Positions 35,546 through 43,862 of a DNA stretch of 64,000 nt are shown piece by piece. How positions within the stretch are numbered: the first letter of the stretch is position 1; each line of letters opens with the position of its first letter. The notes under the pieces are model-generated. The model was given only the letters and a program-made list of their open reading frames with translations. It searched no databases and was not told the origin of the DNA. Source of the DNA: Pseudomonadota bacterium (GTDB lineage: Bacteria > Pseudomonadota > Alphaproteobacteria > Caulobacterales > Caulobacteraceae); assembly GCA_020161365.1 (NCBI GenBank), contig JAIUNU010000001.1, positions 434,001-498,000 of the forward strand. Reading direction: 5' to 3'. The translations under genes were made by a program, and so were the position numbers.

Positions 35546-36826
35546 TTACAGCCCAAACAGGCTTCGCGGCATCAGGCCGACCAGCGAGCCGGTCAGGCAG
35601 GTGGCCAGGAAGCCGGCCATCATCGCCTTCCAAACGAGGCCCAGCACTTCCTGCCGGCGCTGCGGCACCAGAACCGAGAAGCCGGCGACGTTCATGCCGA
35701 CCGAACCGATGTTGGCGAACCCGCACAGGGCGTAGGTCATGATCATCCGCGTGCGCTCGTCGAGCAGCGACTCGCCCACCTTGGACAGCTGGATGAAGGC
35801 CGTGAACTCGGTCAGGATCAGCTTCACGCCCAGCAGGCCGCCGGCCGTGCCGGCCTCCTTCCAAGGCACGCCCATGGCCCAGGCCAGCGGCGCGAAGATC
35901 ACGCCAAGACCGCGGGCGATGCTCAGCGGCTCGCCGCCCACCGGCGGGAAGGCCCCCAGGATCTTGTCGACCATCGTCGCCAGGGCCACGAAGACGATCA
36001 GGGTGGCGCCCACGTTCAGGGCGATCTGCAGACCGTCGGTCGTGCCCTTCATCACCGCGTCGATCGAGCTGCCATAGGTCTTGTCCTCGGTGGCGAGGTC
36101 GAGATCGGCGCCCTTTTCCATCGGGTCGGACGGCACGATGATCCGCGCCAGCAGCACCCCGGCCGGCGCCGAGATGATCGAGGCGGTCAGCACGTGGGCG
36201 GCGGCGTTGGGCAGGACGTCGGCCAGGATCGTGGCGTAGGCCACCATGGTCGAGCCCGAGACGCAGGCCATGCCGACCGCGATCAGCATGAACAGCTCCG
36301 AGCGGCTCAGCTTGTCGAGATAGGCGCGGATAAAGATCGGACCTTCGATCTGCCCCATGAAGATGGTGGCGGCGGTGGCCAAGGCGGGCGGACCGCGCAG
36401 ACCCAGCGTCTTCTGGAAGACGAAACCGAAGCCCTGCGCCAGCCACTTGAGGATCCGCCAGTGCCAGAGCAGCGCCGACAGTGCGCAGACCACGAGAATC
36501 ACGGGCATCACCCGGAACGCGAAGATGAAGCCCGCCCCAGGGTTGCTCACCGTGTAGGGCTGGTCGCCGCCGGCCAGGAAGCCGAACACGAAGGCGGTGC
36601 CGGCCTGGGTGGAAGCGGCCAAGCCTTCGACCGCCCCATTGACGCTCTGCATCAGCTTCTGGGCCTGCGGCAGGCCGAACAGCACCATGACCAGCGCGAC
36701 CTGGATCACGACGGCGCCGATGGCCAGGCCCCAGGGAAACCGCTTGCGGTTCTCGGATACGAGCCAGCAGAGGCCCAGGGTGAGCGCCAGACCCGCGAGG
36801 GCCTGAACGTTCTCGGGACGGAACAT
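35546..36826 (-). CDS. NupC-type concentrative nucleoside transporter
   Basis: 426 residues from ATG 36826 (MFRPENVQALAGLAL); an upstream start adding 16 residues is less likely. Multiple hydrophobic helices run throughout. CNT-family signatures include IFMGQIEGPIFIRAYLDKLSRSELF (about 171-195), SGSTMVAYATILAD (about 208-221) and the C-terminal YALCGFANIGSVGMNV (about 366-381). It imports nucleosides using an ion gradient. Confidence 0.92.
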   Translation of the reverse strand: MFRPENVQALAGLALTLGLCWLVSENRKRFPWGLAIGAVVIQVALVMVLFGLPQAQKLMQSVNGAVEGLAASTQAGTAFVFGFLAGGDQPYTVSNPGAGFIFAFRVMPVILVVCALSALLWHWRILKWLAQGFGFVFQKTLGLRGPPALATAATIFMGQIEGPIFIRAYLDKLSRSELFMLIAVGMACVSGSTMVAYATILADVLPNAAAHVLTASIISAPAGVLLARIIVPSDPMEKGADLDLATEDKTYGSSIDAVMKGTTDGLQIALNVGATLIVFVALATMVDKILGAFPPVGGEPLSIARGLGVIFAPLAWAMGVPWKEAGTAGGLLGVKLILTEFTAFIQLSKVGESLLDERTRMIMTYALCGFANIGSVGMNVAGFSVLVPQRRQEVLGLVWKAMMAGFLATCLTGSLVGLMPRSLFGL

Positions 36827-37144
36827 CAAGACGAAGACCTTACAATGAGGCGACGCCCCCGCGACGCCGACCAAGAGGCGAAGATTGACACCATCTGCGG
36901 CGTCCCACGCAAGCGCCTTGCGTAAGGAATGGTTAACCAGGCCGCAAGTCGCCTAAGTCATAAGCCTCTTACCTACGAAACGCCGGGTCAGCGGCACGCG
37001 GCGTGGAAGGCGGTGGGATCTGCGCTTGAAGCCCTCCGCGCGGATCGTTTCAGCCCTGAAATTCGCCTTACCCCGATTTAACTTGGCCGCTCGCCGATCG
37101 CCGTTCATTGCTGCAACCGTCGATTGGGGAGCGCGAGTCCGCAA
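36827..37144. other. Intergenic region between divergent transporter genes
   Basis: 318 bp between the nucleoside transporter (minus) and the ABC permease (plus). It must carry both promoters. A GGTTAACC palindrome lies near 36930-36937 and a TTTAAC near 37076, but neither forms a full two-half CtrA box. Short open frames here lack coding features, and I see no RNA gene. Confidence 0.5.
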
Positions 37145-38353
37145 ATGTCGTTGGCCTTGGCCACACTTCTATACGAGTGGCGTCGTTACATGGCGGCCGT
37201 CGTCGCCCTGGCCTTTTCAGGCCTTCTGGTGCTGGCGCAGGTCGGCATGTTCGTGGGCATCGGCAAGGGTTTCACCGCCCAGATCGACCGCGCGCGCGCC
37301 GATATCATGGTGCTCGGCCCAGGCGCCAAGGCGCTGTTCGGCGGCCCTTCGGGTCTACCGCGCCGGATGATTCCGCTGGTCTACAGCCACCCCGAGGTCA
37401 CCCAGGTCGCCCCGCTGGACGGCTCGGGCGGTCGGTTCCAGAACATCCTGTCGCCCGAGGAGCAGGCCAAGATCGAGGCGCGCACCAAGGCCGCGGCCAA
37501 GGGCGGCAAGTCGCCCCCCCCGGGCGGCGGCGGGCGCAAGACCGAGTTCGTCAATGTCACGGTGATCGACGCGATCCCGGGCTATGTGACCGTGCCCACC
37601 GACTACACGCCCGAGATGGTCGAGGCCCTGCGCCGTCCTTACGCGGTCGCCGTCGACCAGACCGCCCTCAAGCGCCTGGGCGTCAAGAAGGGCGACAAGG
37701 CGATCTATAACGGCAAGACCATCAATATCGCCGTGGTGACAACGGGTTATCCGAACATCATCCAGCCCACCCTGGTCATGTCGCGCGACACGCTGCGGAT
37801 GCTGGGCGAGGCCGACACCGGCCAGCGCGTCGGTCCTCTGATGGTGGAGATCAGCAATCCCGCCCGCGCCGAAATCGTCGCGGCCCAACTGAACAAGAAG
37901 GCCGATGGCAAGTTCCGGGCCTGGACCCGCCAGGAACTGGCCGACGCCAACTCCAGCGCCATGCTGGACGACCAGATCATCGGCATCATGCTGGGCTTCT
38001 CGGCGTTCCTGGGCCTGCTGATCGGCGTGGCGATCACCTGGCAGACCCTGCGCGGCGCGATCATGGCCAACATCAAGGAGTTCGCCTCTCTGCGCGCCCT
38101 GGGCGTGTCGATGGGCGACCTGCGCAACATCGTCATGGAGCTCAGCTTCTGGGTCGGGATCGTCGGCGTGTTCGCTGCCGGACTGCTGACCTGGGGCGTG
38201 TCGCTGTTGGCGGCCATGGGCGGGGTCCCGATGTACTTCCCGCCCACCCTGATCGCCATCGTCGCGGGCTTCCTCGTCGCCATCGCTATGCTGTCGGGCT
38301 TCCTGTCGCTCGGCGTCCTCAAGAACAGCCAACCCGCGGACCTGCTGCGATGA
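37145..38353 (+). CDS. ABC exporter permease (DevC/FtsX type)
   Basis: 402 residues from ATG 37145 (MSLALATLLYEWRRY). A first transmembrane helix at about 15-40 is followed by a large periplasmic domain (about 45-275, MacB-like) and three C-terminal helices (about 280-395, including IMLGFSAFLGLLIGVAITW). This is the FtsX/MacB topology. It is coupled to the ATPase gene by an ATGA overlap, and an adaptor follows, as in DevBCA exporters. Confidence 0.9.
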   Translation: MSLALATLLYEWRRYMAAVVALAFSGLLVLAQVGMFVGIGKGFTAQIDRARADIMVLGPGAKALFGGPSGLPRRMIPLVYSHPEVTQVAPLDGSGGRFQNILSPEEQAKIEARTKAAAKGGKSPPPGGGGRKTEFVNVTVIDAIPGYVTVPTDYTPEMVEALRRPYAVAVDQTALKRLGVKKGDKAIYNGKTINIAVVTTGYPNIIQPTLVMSRDTLRMLGEADTGQRVGPLMVEISNPARAEIVAAQLNKKADGKFRAWTRQELADANSSAMLDDQIIGIMLGFSAFLGLLIGVAITWQTLRGAIMANIKEFASLRALGVSMGDLRNIVMELSFWVGIVGVFAAGLLTWGVSLLAAMGGVPMYFPPTLIAIVAGFLVAIAMLSGFLSLGVLKNSQPADLLR

Positions 38354-39099
38354 CCCGTGACAACGCGCACAAGCGCGGCGAAACCGCCCTGCAAGCCAAG
38401 GGCCTGGTCAAGCGCTTCAAGACCGGCCGCTCTTATATCGAGGTGCTCAAGGGCATCGACTTCGACGCCAAGCATGGCGACGTGACCATGGTCATGGGTC
38501 CGTCGGGCTCGGGCAAGTCGACCCTGGTGGCGGCGCTATCGGGCTTGTTGAAGCCGGACGAAGGCAAGGTCTCGGCGCTCGACGCCAAGGACCTGTGGGC
38601 CCTGTCCAGCGGCAAGATCGACAAGTTCCGTCTCGACCACTGCGGCTTCATCTTCCAGGGCTTCAACCTGTTCCCGGCGCTTACGGCCAAGCAGCAAGTG
38701 ATGACGGCTCTGAAATACCAGGGCGCCAGCCCTGGCGAGCAGGCGCGCCGCGCCCAGGCGGCGCTGGAGTCGGTGGGCCTTGGTCCGCGCGTCAACCAGC
38801 GCCCGTCGGAGCTGTCAGGCGGTGAAAAGCAACGCGTGGCCATCGCCCGGGCGCTGGCCAAGAACCCGAACCTGATCTTCGCCGACGAGCCGACCTCGGC
38901 TCTGGACGGCGAAAACGGCCAGATCGTCATCCGTCTGCTGCGCGAAGCGGCGTCGGTGCGCGGCGCGGCGGTGATCTGCGTGACCCACGACCCGCGGCTC
39001 GAGGCCTATGCCGACCGCGTCATCCACATCGAAGACGGCCGGATCCTGGACGACGTGCGACGCACGCCCGACGCCGATCCCGCGCCGCTCAGCCACTGA
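38350..39099 (+). CDS. ABC exporter ATP-binding protein (DevA/LolD type)
   Basis: 249 residues. Walker A is GPSGSGKST (about 51-59), the Q-loop FQGFNLFPALTA near 107, the signature LSGGEKQRVAIARAL (about 156-170), Walker B NLIFADEPTSALDG (about 174-187), and the switch His in CVTHD near 215. The LNLFP-type sequence after the Q-loop places it with LolD/MacB/DevA ATPases. It powers the preceding permease. Confidence 0.95.
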   Translation: MTRDNAHKRGETALQAKGLVKRFKTGRSYIEVLKGIDFDAKHGDVTMVMGPSGSGKSTLVAALSGLLKPDEGKVSALDAKDLWALSSGKIDKFRLDHCGFIFQGFNLFPALTAKQQVMTALKYQGASPGEQARRAQAALESVGLGPRVNQRPSELSGGEKQRVAIARALAKNPNLIFADEPTSALDGENGQIVIRLLREAASVRGAAVICVTHDPRLEAYADRVIHIEDGRILDDVRRTPDADPAPLSH

Positions 39100-39118
39100 T
39101 TTTCTGGGGGAATTCCAC

Positions 39119-40123
39119 ATGCCCGGCTTCCTGCGCCGACCCGCCTTCTACATCGTCCTGGTCGTCGTGCTTCTGCTCGGCGGCGGCTTCTTCTACGCCA
39201 AGGGCCAACAGGCCGAGAAGAAGAAGAAGCTTGAGGCCGCCGCCGCCCAAGAAGAGCCCTCCCCCTATGCGGCGATCGCCCAGGGCAAGGCCGACGTCGA
39301 GGGCGGCGTGATCCAGGTGGCCGCGCGCCGCCAGGGCATCATCCGCGAGGTGTTCGTCCAGGAAGGCGACATCGTCAAAGCCGGCCAGCCCCTGGCCAAG
39401 CAGGAAGACGATGACGCCCGCCTGGCCGCCCAGACTGCGGCGGCGAACCTGTCCTCCGCCAAGGCGCAGTTGGCGCTCTACCAGGTGCAGCTGCGCACCG
39501 CCCAGCGGGAGTTCAACCGCCTGCAGGGCCTGGCCGCTTCCAACTATGTGGCCGCGCAGAAGCTGGACGCCGCCCGCGACCAGATCGCCCAGGCGCAGGC
39601 CAATATCGGCGCCCAGCAGGCCCAGATCAGCGTCGCCTCGGCCCAGCTGGCCCAGGCTCAGTACACTCAGGAACTGACGGTGATCCGCGCACCGGCCGAC
39701 GGCCGCATCGCCCGCCGCCAGGCCAATCCGGGCTCGGGCGCCTCGACCCTGAACGTCACCGCCATGTTCGACCTCGAGCCCAACACCCAGCGCATCGCCC
39801 GCGCTGAAATCGTCGAGGCCGACATCCCGAATGTGACGATCGGCCAGGAAGTCGAGATCCAGCCGGAAGGTGATCCGGACAAGACCTATGTCGGCAAGGT
39901 TCTGCGCCGCGCCGCGGTCTTCGGCGCCCGCAAGCTGGCCTCGGACGACCCCAGCCAGCGCAGCGACGAACGCGTCGTCGAGGTGGTGGTCAGCGCCGAC
40001 GGCGCCCCGCTGCTGGTCGGCCAGCGCGTGCTGGTGAAGTTCATGAAGCCCGGCCAGAAGGCCGGCGTGAAGCGCGACAAGCCGACCCCGCCGGTGGCTG
40101 GCGGAGCCAAGAAGAAGGGCTAA
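39119..40123 (+). CDS. HlyD/DevB-type periplasmic adaptor of the ABC exporter
   Basis: 334 residues from ATG 39119 after a GGGGGA site. An N-terminal membrane anchor (about 8-26), a lipoyl-like half (VAARRQGIIREVFVQEGDIVKAGQPLAKQ), a coiled-coil hairpin (about 105-180, Ala/Gln-rich) and a beta-barrel domain (about 185-315) make a membrane-fusion protein; the tail is Lys/Pro-rich. It would link the permease to an outer-membrane TolC-like channel not present here. The cargo is unknown. Confidence 0.93.
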   Translation: MPGFLRRPAFYIVLVVVLLLGGGFFYAKGQQAEKKKKLEAAAAQEEPSPYAAIAQGKADVEGGVIQVAARRQGIIREVFVQEGDIVKAGQPLAKQEDDDARLAAQTAAANLSSAKAQLALYQVQLRTAQREFNRLQGLAASNYVAAQKLDAARDQIAQAQANIGAQQAQISVASAQLAQAQYTQELTVIRAPADGRIARRQANPGSGASTLNVTAMFDLEPNTQRIARAEIVEADIPNVTIGQEVEIQPEGDPDKTYVGKVLRRAAVFGARKLASDDPSQRSDERVVEVVVSADGAPLLVGQRVLVKFMKPGQKAGVKRDKPTPPVAGGAKKKG

Positions 40124-40150
40124 GACGCGCGCTCAACCCCCACCGCCTTG

Positions 40151-40186
40151 AAACGCCGCGCGGCCCCCGCGCGGCGTTTTTGTTTT
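40151..40186 (+). terminator. Rho-independent terminator of the ABC exporter operon
   Basis: A 13-bp perfect stem (AAACGCCGCGCGG with CCGCGCGGCGTTT, 3-nt CCC loop) is followed by TTGTTTT. It lies 28 bp after the adaptor stop and is one of the strongest terminators in the window. Confidence 0.92.
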
Positions 40187-40242
40187 GCTGCGCTGGAGAA
40201 TGCGCGGGTCGGCTAGCGACCCTAGTCGGATATTTTAACGAC

Positions 40243-40372
40243 CGACCTCCCCGGCGAATGCCGGGGCCCAGATTCATCTGGGGCGGCTGGGGATGATGCG
40301 ACGTCACGCGGCGCTCATCGGACAGCGACTGGCGGGCTCGATCTGGATCCCGGCATTCGCCGGGAAGGTCGG
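40243..40372. repeat. Long inverted intergenic repeat
   Basis: Arms of about 31 bp (40243-40273 and 40342-40372) match as inverted copies with three mismatches; each contains CCCGGCGAATGCCGGG, itself a palindrome. The spacer is ~68 bp. It looks like a dispersed intergenic element able to form a cruciform or long RNA hairpin. Confidence 0.8.
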
Positions 40373-40420
40373 GTTTCTGGAGGGGCTTTAGGCGCTGCTC
40401 ACGACCCTTTGCGGACTTTG

Positions 40421-40560
40421 CCTCCCTCTCCTTTAGGGAGAGGGAGGGGCCCGCCGCGAAGCGGTGGGAGGGAGAGGGGTTACGAGGGCTGACGGCGTGC
40501 CGGCGCTCCGTCGGACGCTGTAACCCCTCTCCCCAACCCTCTCCCTCTGGGAGAGGGAGC
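40421..40560. repeat. Palindromic CT/GA-rich intergenic repeat
   Basis: CTCCCTCTCC with GGGAGAGGGAG form a small hairpin at the left, GGAGAGGGGTTAC and GTAACCCCTCTCC form nested arms around an ~40-bp GC-rich loop, and CCCTCTCCCTCTGGGAGAGGGAG closes the right end. This is the second of three repeats clustered in the non-coding island. Confidence 0.75.
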
Positions 40561-40850
40561 AATGACCGACATCCAACCTTCACCGACATTGGTGACGTCC
40601 GCTTCAGAACATGCGCTCTGGACACCCCAATCCCCGGCGTCTCACGGGGATCGCCGCCTTCCCGCCCCAACACAATCAACGCCTTATCCCACCGAGCGAC
40701 GGGGCCATCCAAAATCGACGCATCCTCCGCAAAACCACCCTCACAATGCTTCCACCTCGTCGCGAGGAAAGGGCGCATGGCCAGCGACCATTTGCGGCGG
40801 CGGGGGGCGGTCGAGCGGGAAGAGGTTCGAGGGGGATACTCGAACGGTCC

Positions 40851-41060
40851 GGGGCTGAGCTTGCTGGGCTCACCCGCCCGCCGTCGGCGTGGTTGGAGGC
40901 AAAAGGATGTGTCTTAGCCTGTAGTGGCTCGTCCTCTCCGACCGCTGGGCTTCGAGGAAACTCGCAAGCCCGGGTCCCGGTAAGGCCTGAACAAGGCCAC
41001 CTGACGGGACGCTGGCGGATAACGGCTGCGCGGAGCGTCGGCTTCGTCGAAACGGTATCT
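40851..41060 (+). ncRNA. Strongly structured RNA candidate (possible orphan HEARO/OMEGA-like RNA)
   Basis: No credible gene lies in this stretch, yet it folds repeatedly. Seen hairpins: TGAGC/GCTCA (40856-40872); GGTTGGAG with CTCCGACC (40891-40898 with 40936-40943); GGGCTTCGAG-GAAA-CTCG-C-AAGCCC (40947-40971), a GNRA-capped stem; GTCCCG with CGGGAC (40974-40979 with 41005-41010) enclosing GGCC/GGCC; and ACGCT with AGCGT (41009-41013 with 41034-41038). Segments such as TAGTGGCTCG and GGGTCCCGGTAAGG recall the HEARO RNAs of IscB elements from memory, but no IscB gene is adjacent. It could also be another RNA class or a relic. Orientation and ends are approximate. Confidence 0.4.
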
Positions 41061-41148
41061 ACAAACTCACACTCCGGACGGATGTCCGGCGCTCCGCGTC
41101 CCTTTCCAGACCTTCAGCGGCGAGCCGCATGAAGTCGTTAGGTCATGC

Positions 41149-41273
41149 CCCCTCCCCTCGATGGGGAGGTGTAGGGGTGGGGTGAACACAGCGGCAGACG
41201 CCGCGCACAGCCGCCAGCTCAGAAGGTCACCCCATCCCCGGCCCTTCCCCATCAAGGGGAAGGGAGATTCAAG
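41149..41273. repeat. Palindromic G/C-run intergenic repeat
   Basis: CCCCTCCCCTCGATGGGGAGG forms a hairpin at the left and CCTTCCCCATCAAGGGGAAGG at the right; between them GGGGTGGGGTGA pairs with TCACCCCATCCCC. This is the third repeat in the island and lies just upstream of the SDR gene. It is similar in style to the 23.4-kb element. Confidence 0.75.
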
Positions 41274-41369
41274 CGCTGCGAAATGATGGAAGCCCCCTCC
41301 CCTTGACCTGCCCTCTCCCGCGCCGCACAAACGCGCCAAACCAAACACACGTTTGAGGGAGACTTCGGC

Positions 41370-42275
41370 ATGGCGGACATCCGCTTCGACGGCAAGGTGG
41401 CGATCGTGACGGGCGCCGGCGGCGGGCTTGGCCGACAGCACGCCCTGGAACTGGCGCGGCGCGGCGCCAAGGTGGTCGTCAACGACCTGGGCGGCAGCGT
41501 CGACGGCTCGGGCGGCTCGTCCGAGGCGGCTCAGAAGGTCGTGGAAGAGATCAAGGCGTTCGGCGGCGAAGCCATCGCCCACGGCGCCTCGGTGACCGAC
41601 GATGCGGGCGTGGCCAACATGGTCCAGACCGCCATGGACACCTGGGGCCGTATCGACATCCTGATCGCCAACGCCGGCATCCTGCGAGACCGCACCCTGA
41701 CCAAGATGGAACTGGCCGACTTCGAAGCGGTCATGCAGGTCCACGTCTGGGGCACCTTCAAGCCGATCAAGGCTGTCTGGGACATCATGAAGGCCCAGAA
41801 CTACGGCCGCATCGTCGTGACCACCTCGTCGTCGGGCATGTACGGCAACTTCGGCCAGAGCAACTACGGCGCGGCCAAGATGGCGGTGCTGGGCCTGATG
41901 AACACCCTCAAGCTCGAGGGCGCCAAGAACGACGTGAAGATCAACGCCATCAGCCCGGTCGCGGCCACCCGCATGACCGAAGGCCTGATGCCGCCCGAAG
42001 TGCTGGCCAAGCTGGCCCCGGAATATGTGACGCCGGGCGTCGTCTACCTGTGCTCGGACGAGGCCCCGACCGGCGCCATCCTCACCGCCGGCGCCGGCGC
42101 TTTCGCCCTGTCGCGGATCTACGAGACCGAGGGCGTCTATCTCGGCGAAGGCGGCCTGTCGGCCGAGGAAGTCCGCGACAGCTGGGACAAGATCACCGCC
42201 GAGGATGGCCAGAAGGCCTACTTCAACGGCGGCGAGCAAGGCCAGAAGTTCTTCCGCAAGATGGCGGGCGGCTAA
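41370..42275 (+). CDS. Short-chain dehydrogenase/reductase (multifunctional-enzyme-2-like)
   Basis: 301 residues. The Rossmann NAD(P) site is TGAGGGLGRQHALELARRGA (about 14-33) and the catalytic triad is Ser in TTSSSGMYG with YGAAKMAVLG (Tyr-x3-Lys, about 168-177). Length and sequence such as NDLGGSVDGSGGSSEAAQKVV match the hydroxyacyl-CoA dehydrogenase domain of peroxisomal multifunctional enzyme type 2, so it may act in fatty acid or steroid-like beta-oxidation. FadL downstream fits lipid use. Confidence 0.9.
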   Translation: MADIRFDGKVAIVTGAGGGLGRQHALELARRGAKVVVNDLGGSVDGSGGSSEAAQKVVEEIKAFGGEAIAHGASVTDDAGVANMVQTAMDTWGRIDILIANAGILRDRTLTKMELADFEAVMQVHVWGTFKPIKAVWDIMKAQNYGRIVVTTSSSGMYGNFGQSNYGAAKMAVLGLMNTLKLEGAKNDVKINAISPVAATRMTEGLMPPEVLAKLAPEYVTPGVVYLCSDEAPTGAILTAGAGAFALSRIYETEGVYLGEGGLSAEEVRDSWDKITAEDGQKAYFNGGEQGQKFFRKMAGG

Positions 42276-42342
42276 GGCGCCACAAATAAAACACAGATCA
42301 AAAAGCAGCGTTCGACCTGCATTTGACATAACAGCGATTAAT

Positions 42343-42370
42343 ACGGGGGCCTTGCGCCCCCGTTTCTTTT
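42343..42370 (+). terminator. Rho-independent terminator after the SDR gene
   Basis: ACGGGGGC-CTTGC-GCCCCCGT gives an 8-bp stem and 5-nt loop, followed by TTCTTTT. It ends transcription before the fadL-like gene. Confidence 0.85.
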
Positions 42371-42504
42371 ACGTGACTGACAAAATTCACGGCACGCATC
42401 AATAATAGCAACGGTATTTGACTGAATGCGTTACAGGCGGCGCTCCTCGAGCGCCAGTCGGCGTCCGGCGGACCTCCTCCTCCCCAAGAAGGTCGCAAGT
42501 CAAA

Positions 42505-43803
42505 ATGTCTCTCACGCGTACCCGCCTCGCCGTCGGCGTGGCTTTCGTGGCGCTCGTCGCCGCCTCCCAGGCCTCTGCTTCGGCCTTCTACCTGCAGGAA
42601 CAATCCGTGCGCGGCACCGGCCGCGCCTATTCGGGCGAAGTCGCCGACAAGGGCGTGGGCAGCCTGTGGTGGAACCCGGCCTCGATCGCCGGCATCGCCC
42701 GCAGCGAAGCCTATTTCGGCCTGAACGCGATCCAGGTCGACTCCAAGGTCACCAACACCGGTTCGACCATCACCCGTCCGGTTCCGCCCACGGGCCTGAC
42801 CACGCCGGTCGGCGGCGCCAACACCGCCTTCGATCCGATCAATGACGGGATCGTGCCGAACCTGGGCGGCGCCTGGAAGGTCAACGACAAGCTGTCGCTG
42901 GGCCTGTCGGTCGCCGCGCCCTACAACTTCACCACCGAGTACAACGCCGACAGCTGGACCCGCTACGATGCGCTGAAGTCGCAGCTGCGCACGGTGAACG
43001 TCGAAGGCGTGGTCGCCTATCGCGTCAACGACATGTTGGACCTCGGCGTCGGCGTCACGGCGATGTACGCCGACGCTGAACTGACCAACGCCCTGCCCAA
43101 CATCTCGCCGCTGCAACCCGACGGCGCGCAGTCGCTGAAGGGCGACGGCTGGGCCTACGGCTACACGGTCGGCGCTCAGCTCCACCCGTCCAAGAGGCTG
43201 ACGATCGGCGCCAGCTACCGCAGCAAGATCGACCACAAGCTGGATGGCACGGTGAAGGTCTCGGGCCTCCTGGCCCCGATCCCCGCCGCCAACAACTTCA
43301 CGGTCGACGGCCAGGCCAAGATCACCCTGCCCTGGATCGCCAACCTCGGCGCCCGCTGGGCGGTGAACGACCAGTGGACCCTGAACGGCTCGGTGAGCCG
43401 CGTGGGCTGGGGCGAGTTCGACGCCATCCGTGTCAGTTTCCCGGGCGGCGGCTCGACCAGCCCGCAGAACTACAAGGACGTCACGACCTACGCCGCCGGC
43501 GTGGATTACCAGGCCTCGCCGCGCCTGACGCTGCGGGCCGGGGTCCAGTACGACCCGACCCCGACGCCGGACATCGGCCGCACCGCCCGCGTGCCGGACG
43601 GCGACCGCATGATGTACGCCACCGGCGCCACCTGGGCCGCGACCGAAAACCTGAAGCTCGACGCCGCGATCAGCTACATCGCGTTCGACAAGAGCCAGAT
43701 CAACCGCACCGACGTCACCGCCACCAGCTCGACCGTCCGTCTGCGCGGCGATGTCGAAGGCTCAGCCGTGGTGCTGGCCGCCGGCGCGCGCTTCAGCTTC
43801 TAG
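42505..43803 (+). CDS. FadL/OmpP1-family outer-membrane transporter
   Basis: 432 residues from ATG 42505 (MSLTRTRLAVGVAFVAL); the open frame upstream is not used. A signal peptide ends near ASASA, followed directly by the FadL N-terminal hatch sequence FYLQEQSVRGTGRAYSGEVAD with the NPxxx-like WWNPAS. Remaining sequence alternates beta strands and ends in AAGARFSF with C-terminal Phe, as in outer-membrane beta barrels. It should import long-chain fatty acids or other hydrophobic compounds. Confidence 0.93.
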   Translation: MSLTRTRLAVGVAFVALVAASQASASAFYLQEQSVRGTGRAYSGEVADKGVGSLWWNPASIAGIARSEAYFGLNAIQVDSKVTNTGSTITRPVPPTGLTTPVGGANTAFDPINDGIVPNLGGAWKVNDKLSLGLSVAAPYNFTTEYNADSWTRYDALKSQLRTVNVEGVVAYRVNDMLDLGVGVTAMYADAELTNALPNISPLQPDGAQSLKGDGWAYGYTVGAQLHPSKRLTIGASYRSKIDHKLDGTVKVSGLLAPIPAANNFTVDGQAKITLPWIANLGARWAVNDQWTLNGSVSRVGWGEFDAIRVSFPGGGSTSPQNYKDVTTYAAGVDYQASPRLTLRAGVQYDPTPTPDIGRTARVPDGDRMMYATGATWAATENLKLDAAISYIAFDKSQINRTDVTATSSTVRLRGDVEGSAVVLAAGARFSF

Positions 43804-43825
43804 GTCTGCACGCCCCTGAAACGAG

Positions 43826-43862
43826 AAGCCCGCCTGGAGCGATCCAGGCGGGCTTTTCGTTT
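43826..43862. terminator. Terminator between fadL-like and mrp genes
   Basis: AAGCCCGCCTGG-AGCGAT-CCAGGCGGGCTT forms a perfect 12-bp stem followed by TTCGTTT on the plus strand. It lies between convergent genes and could act in both directions, though the minus-strand T-run is broken. Confidence 0.88.

Noticed and set aside
34860..36446. Apparent 528-residue fusion ending in a GST
   Set aside because: Only residues after the TTG at 35483 look like a protein; the upstream part is a shadow of the nucleoside transporter, and a terminator hairpin lies between.
40041..40778. 245-residue minus-strand open frame over the repeats
   Set aside because: It crosses a strong terminator and inverted repeats and has no domain; the coding look comes from GC bias.
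40851..41060. RNase P RNA, SRP RNA or a thiamine/cobalamin riboswitch
   Set aside because: The conserved GAGGAAAGTCCGGGC of RNase P, the GGAAGGAAGCAGC of SRP RNA and the riboswitch core boxes are absent on both strands.
40611..41132. 173-residue plus-strand frame over the structured RNA candidate
   Set aside because: No ribosome-binding site, Arg/Ser/Pro-rich translation without hydrophobic core, and it spans hairpins that explain the sequence better.
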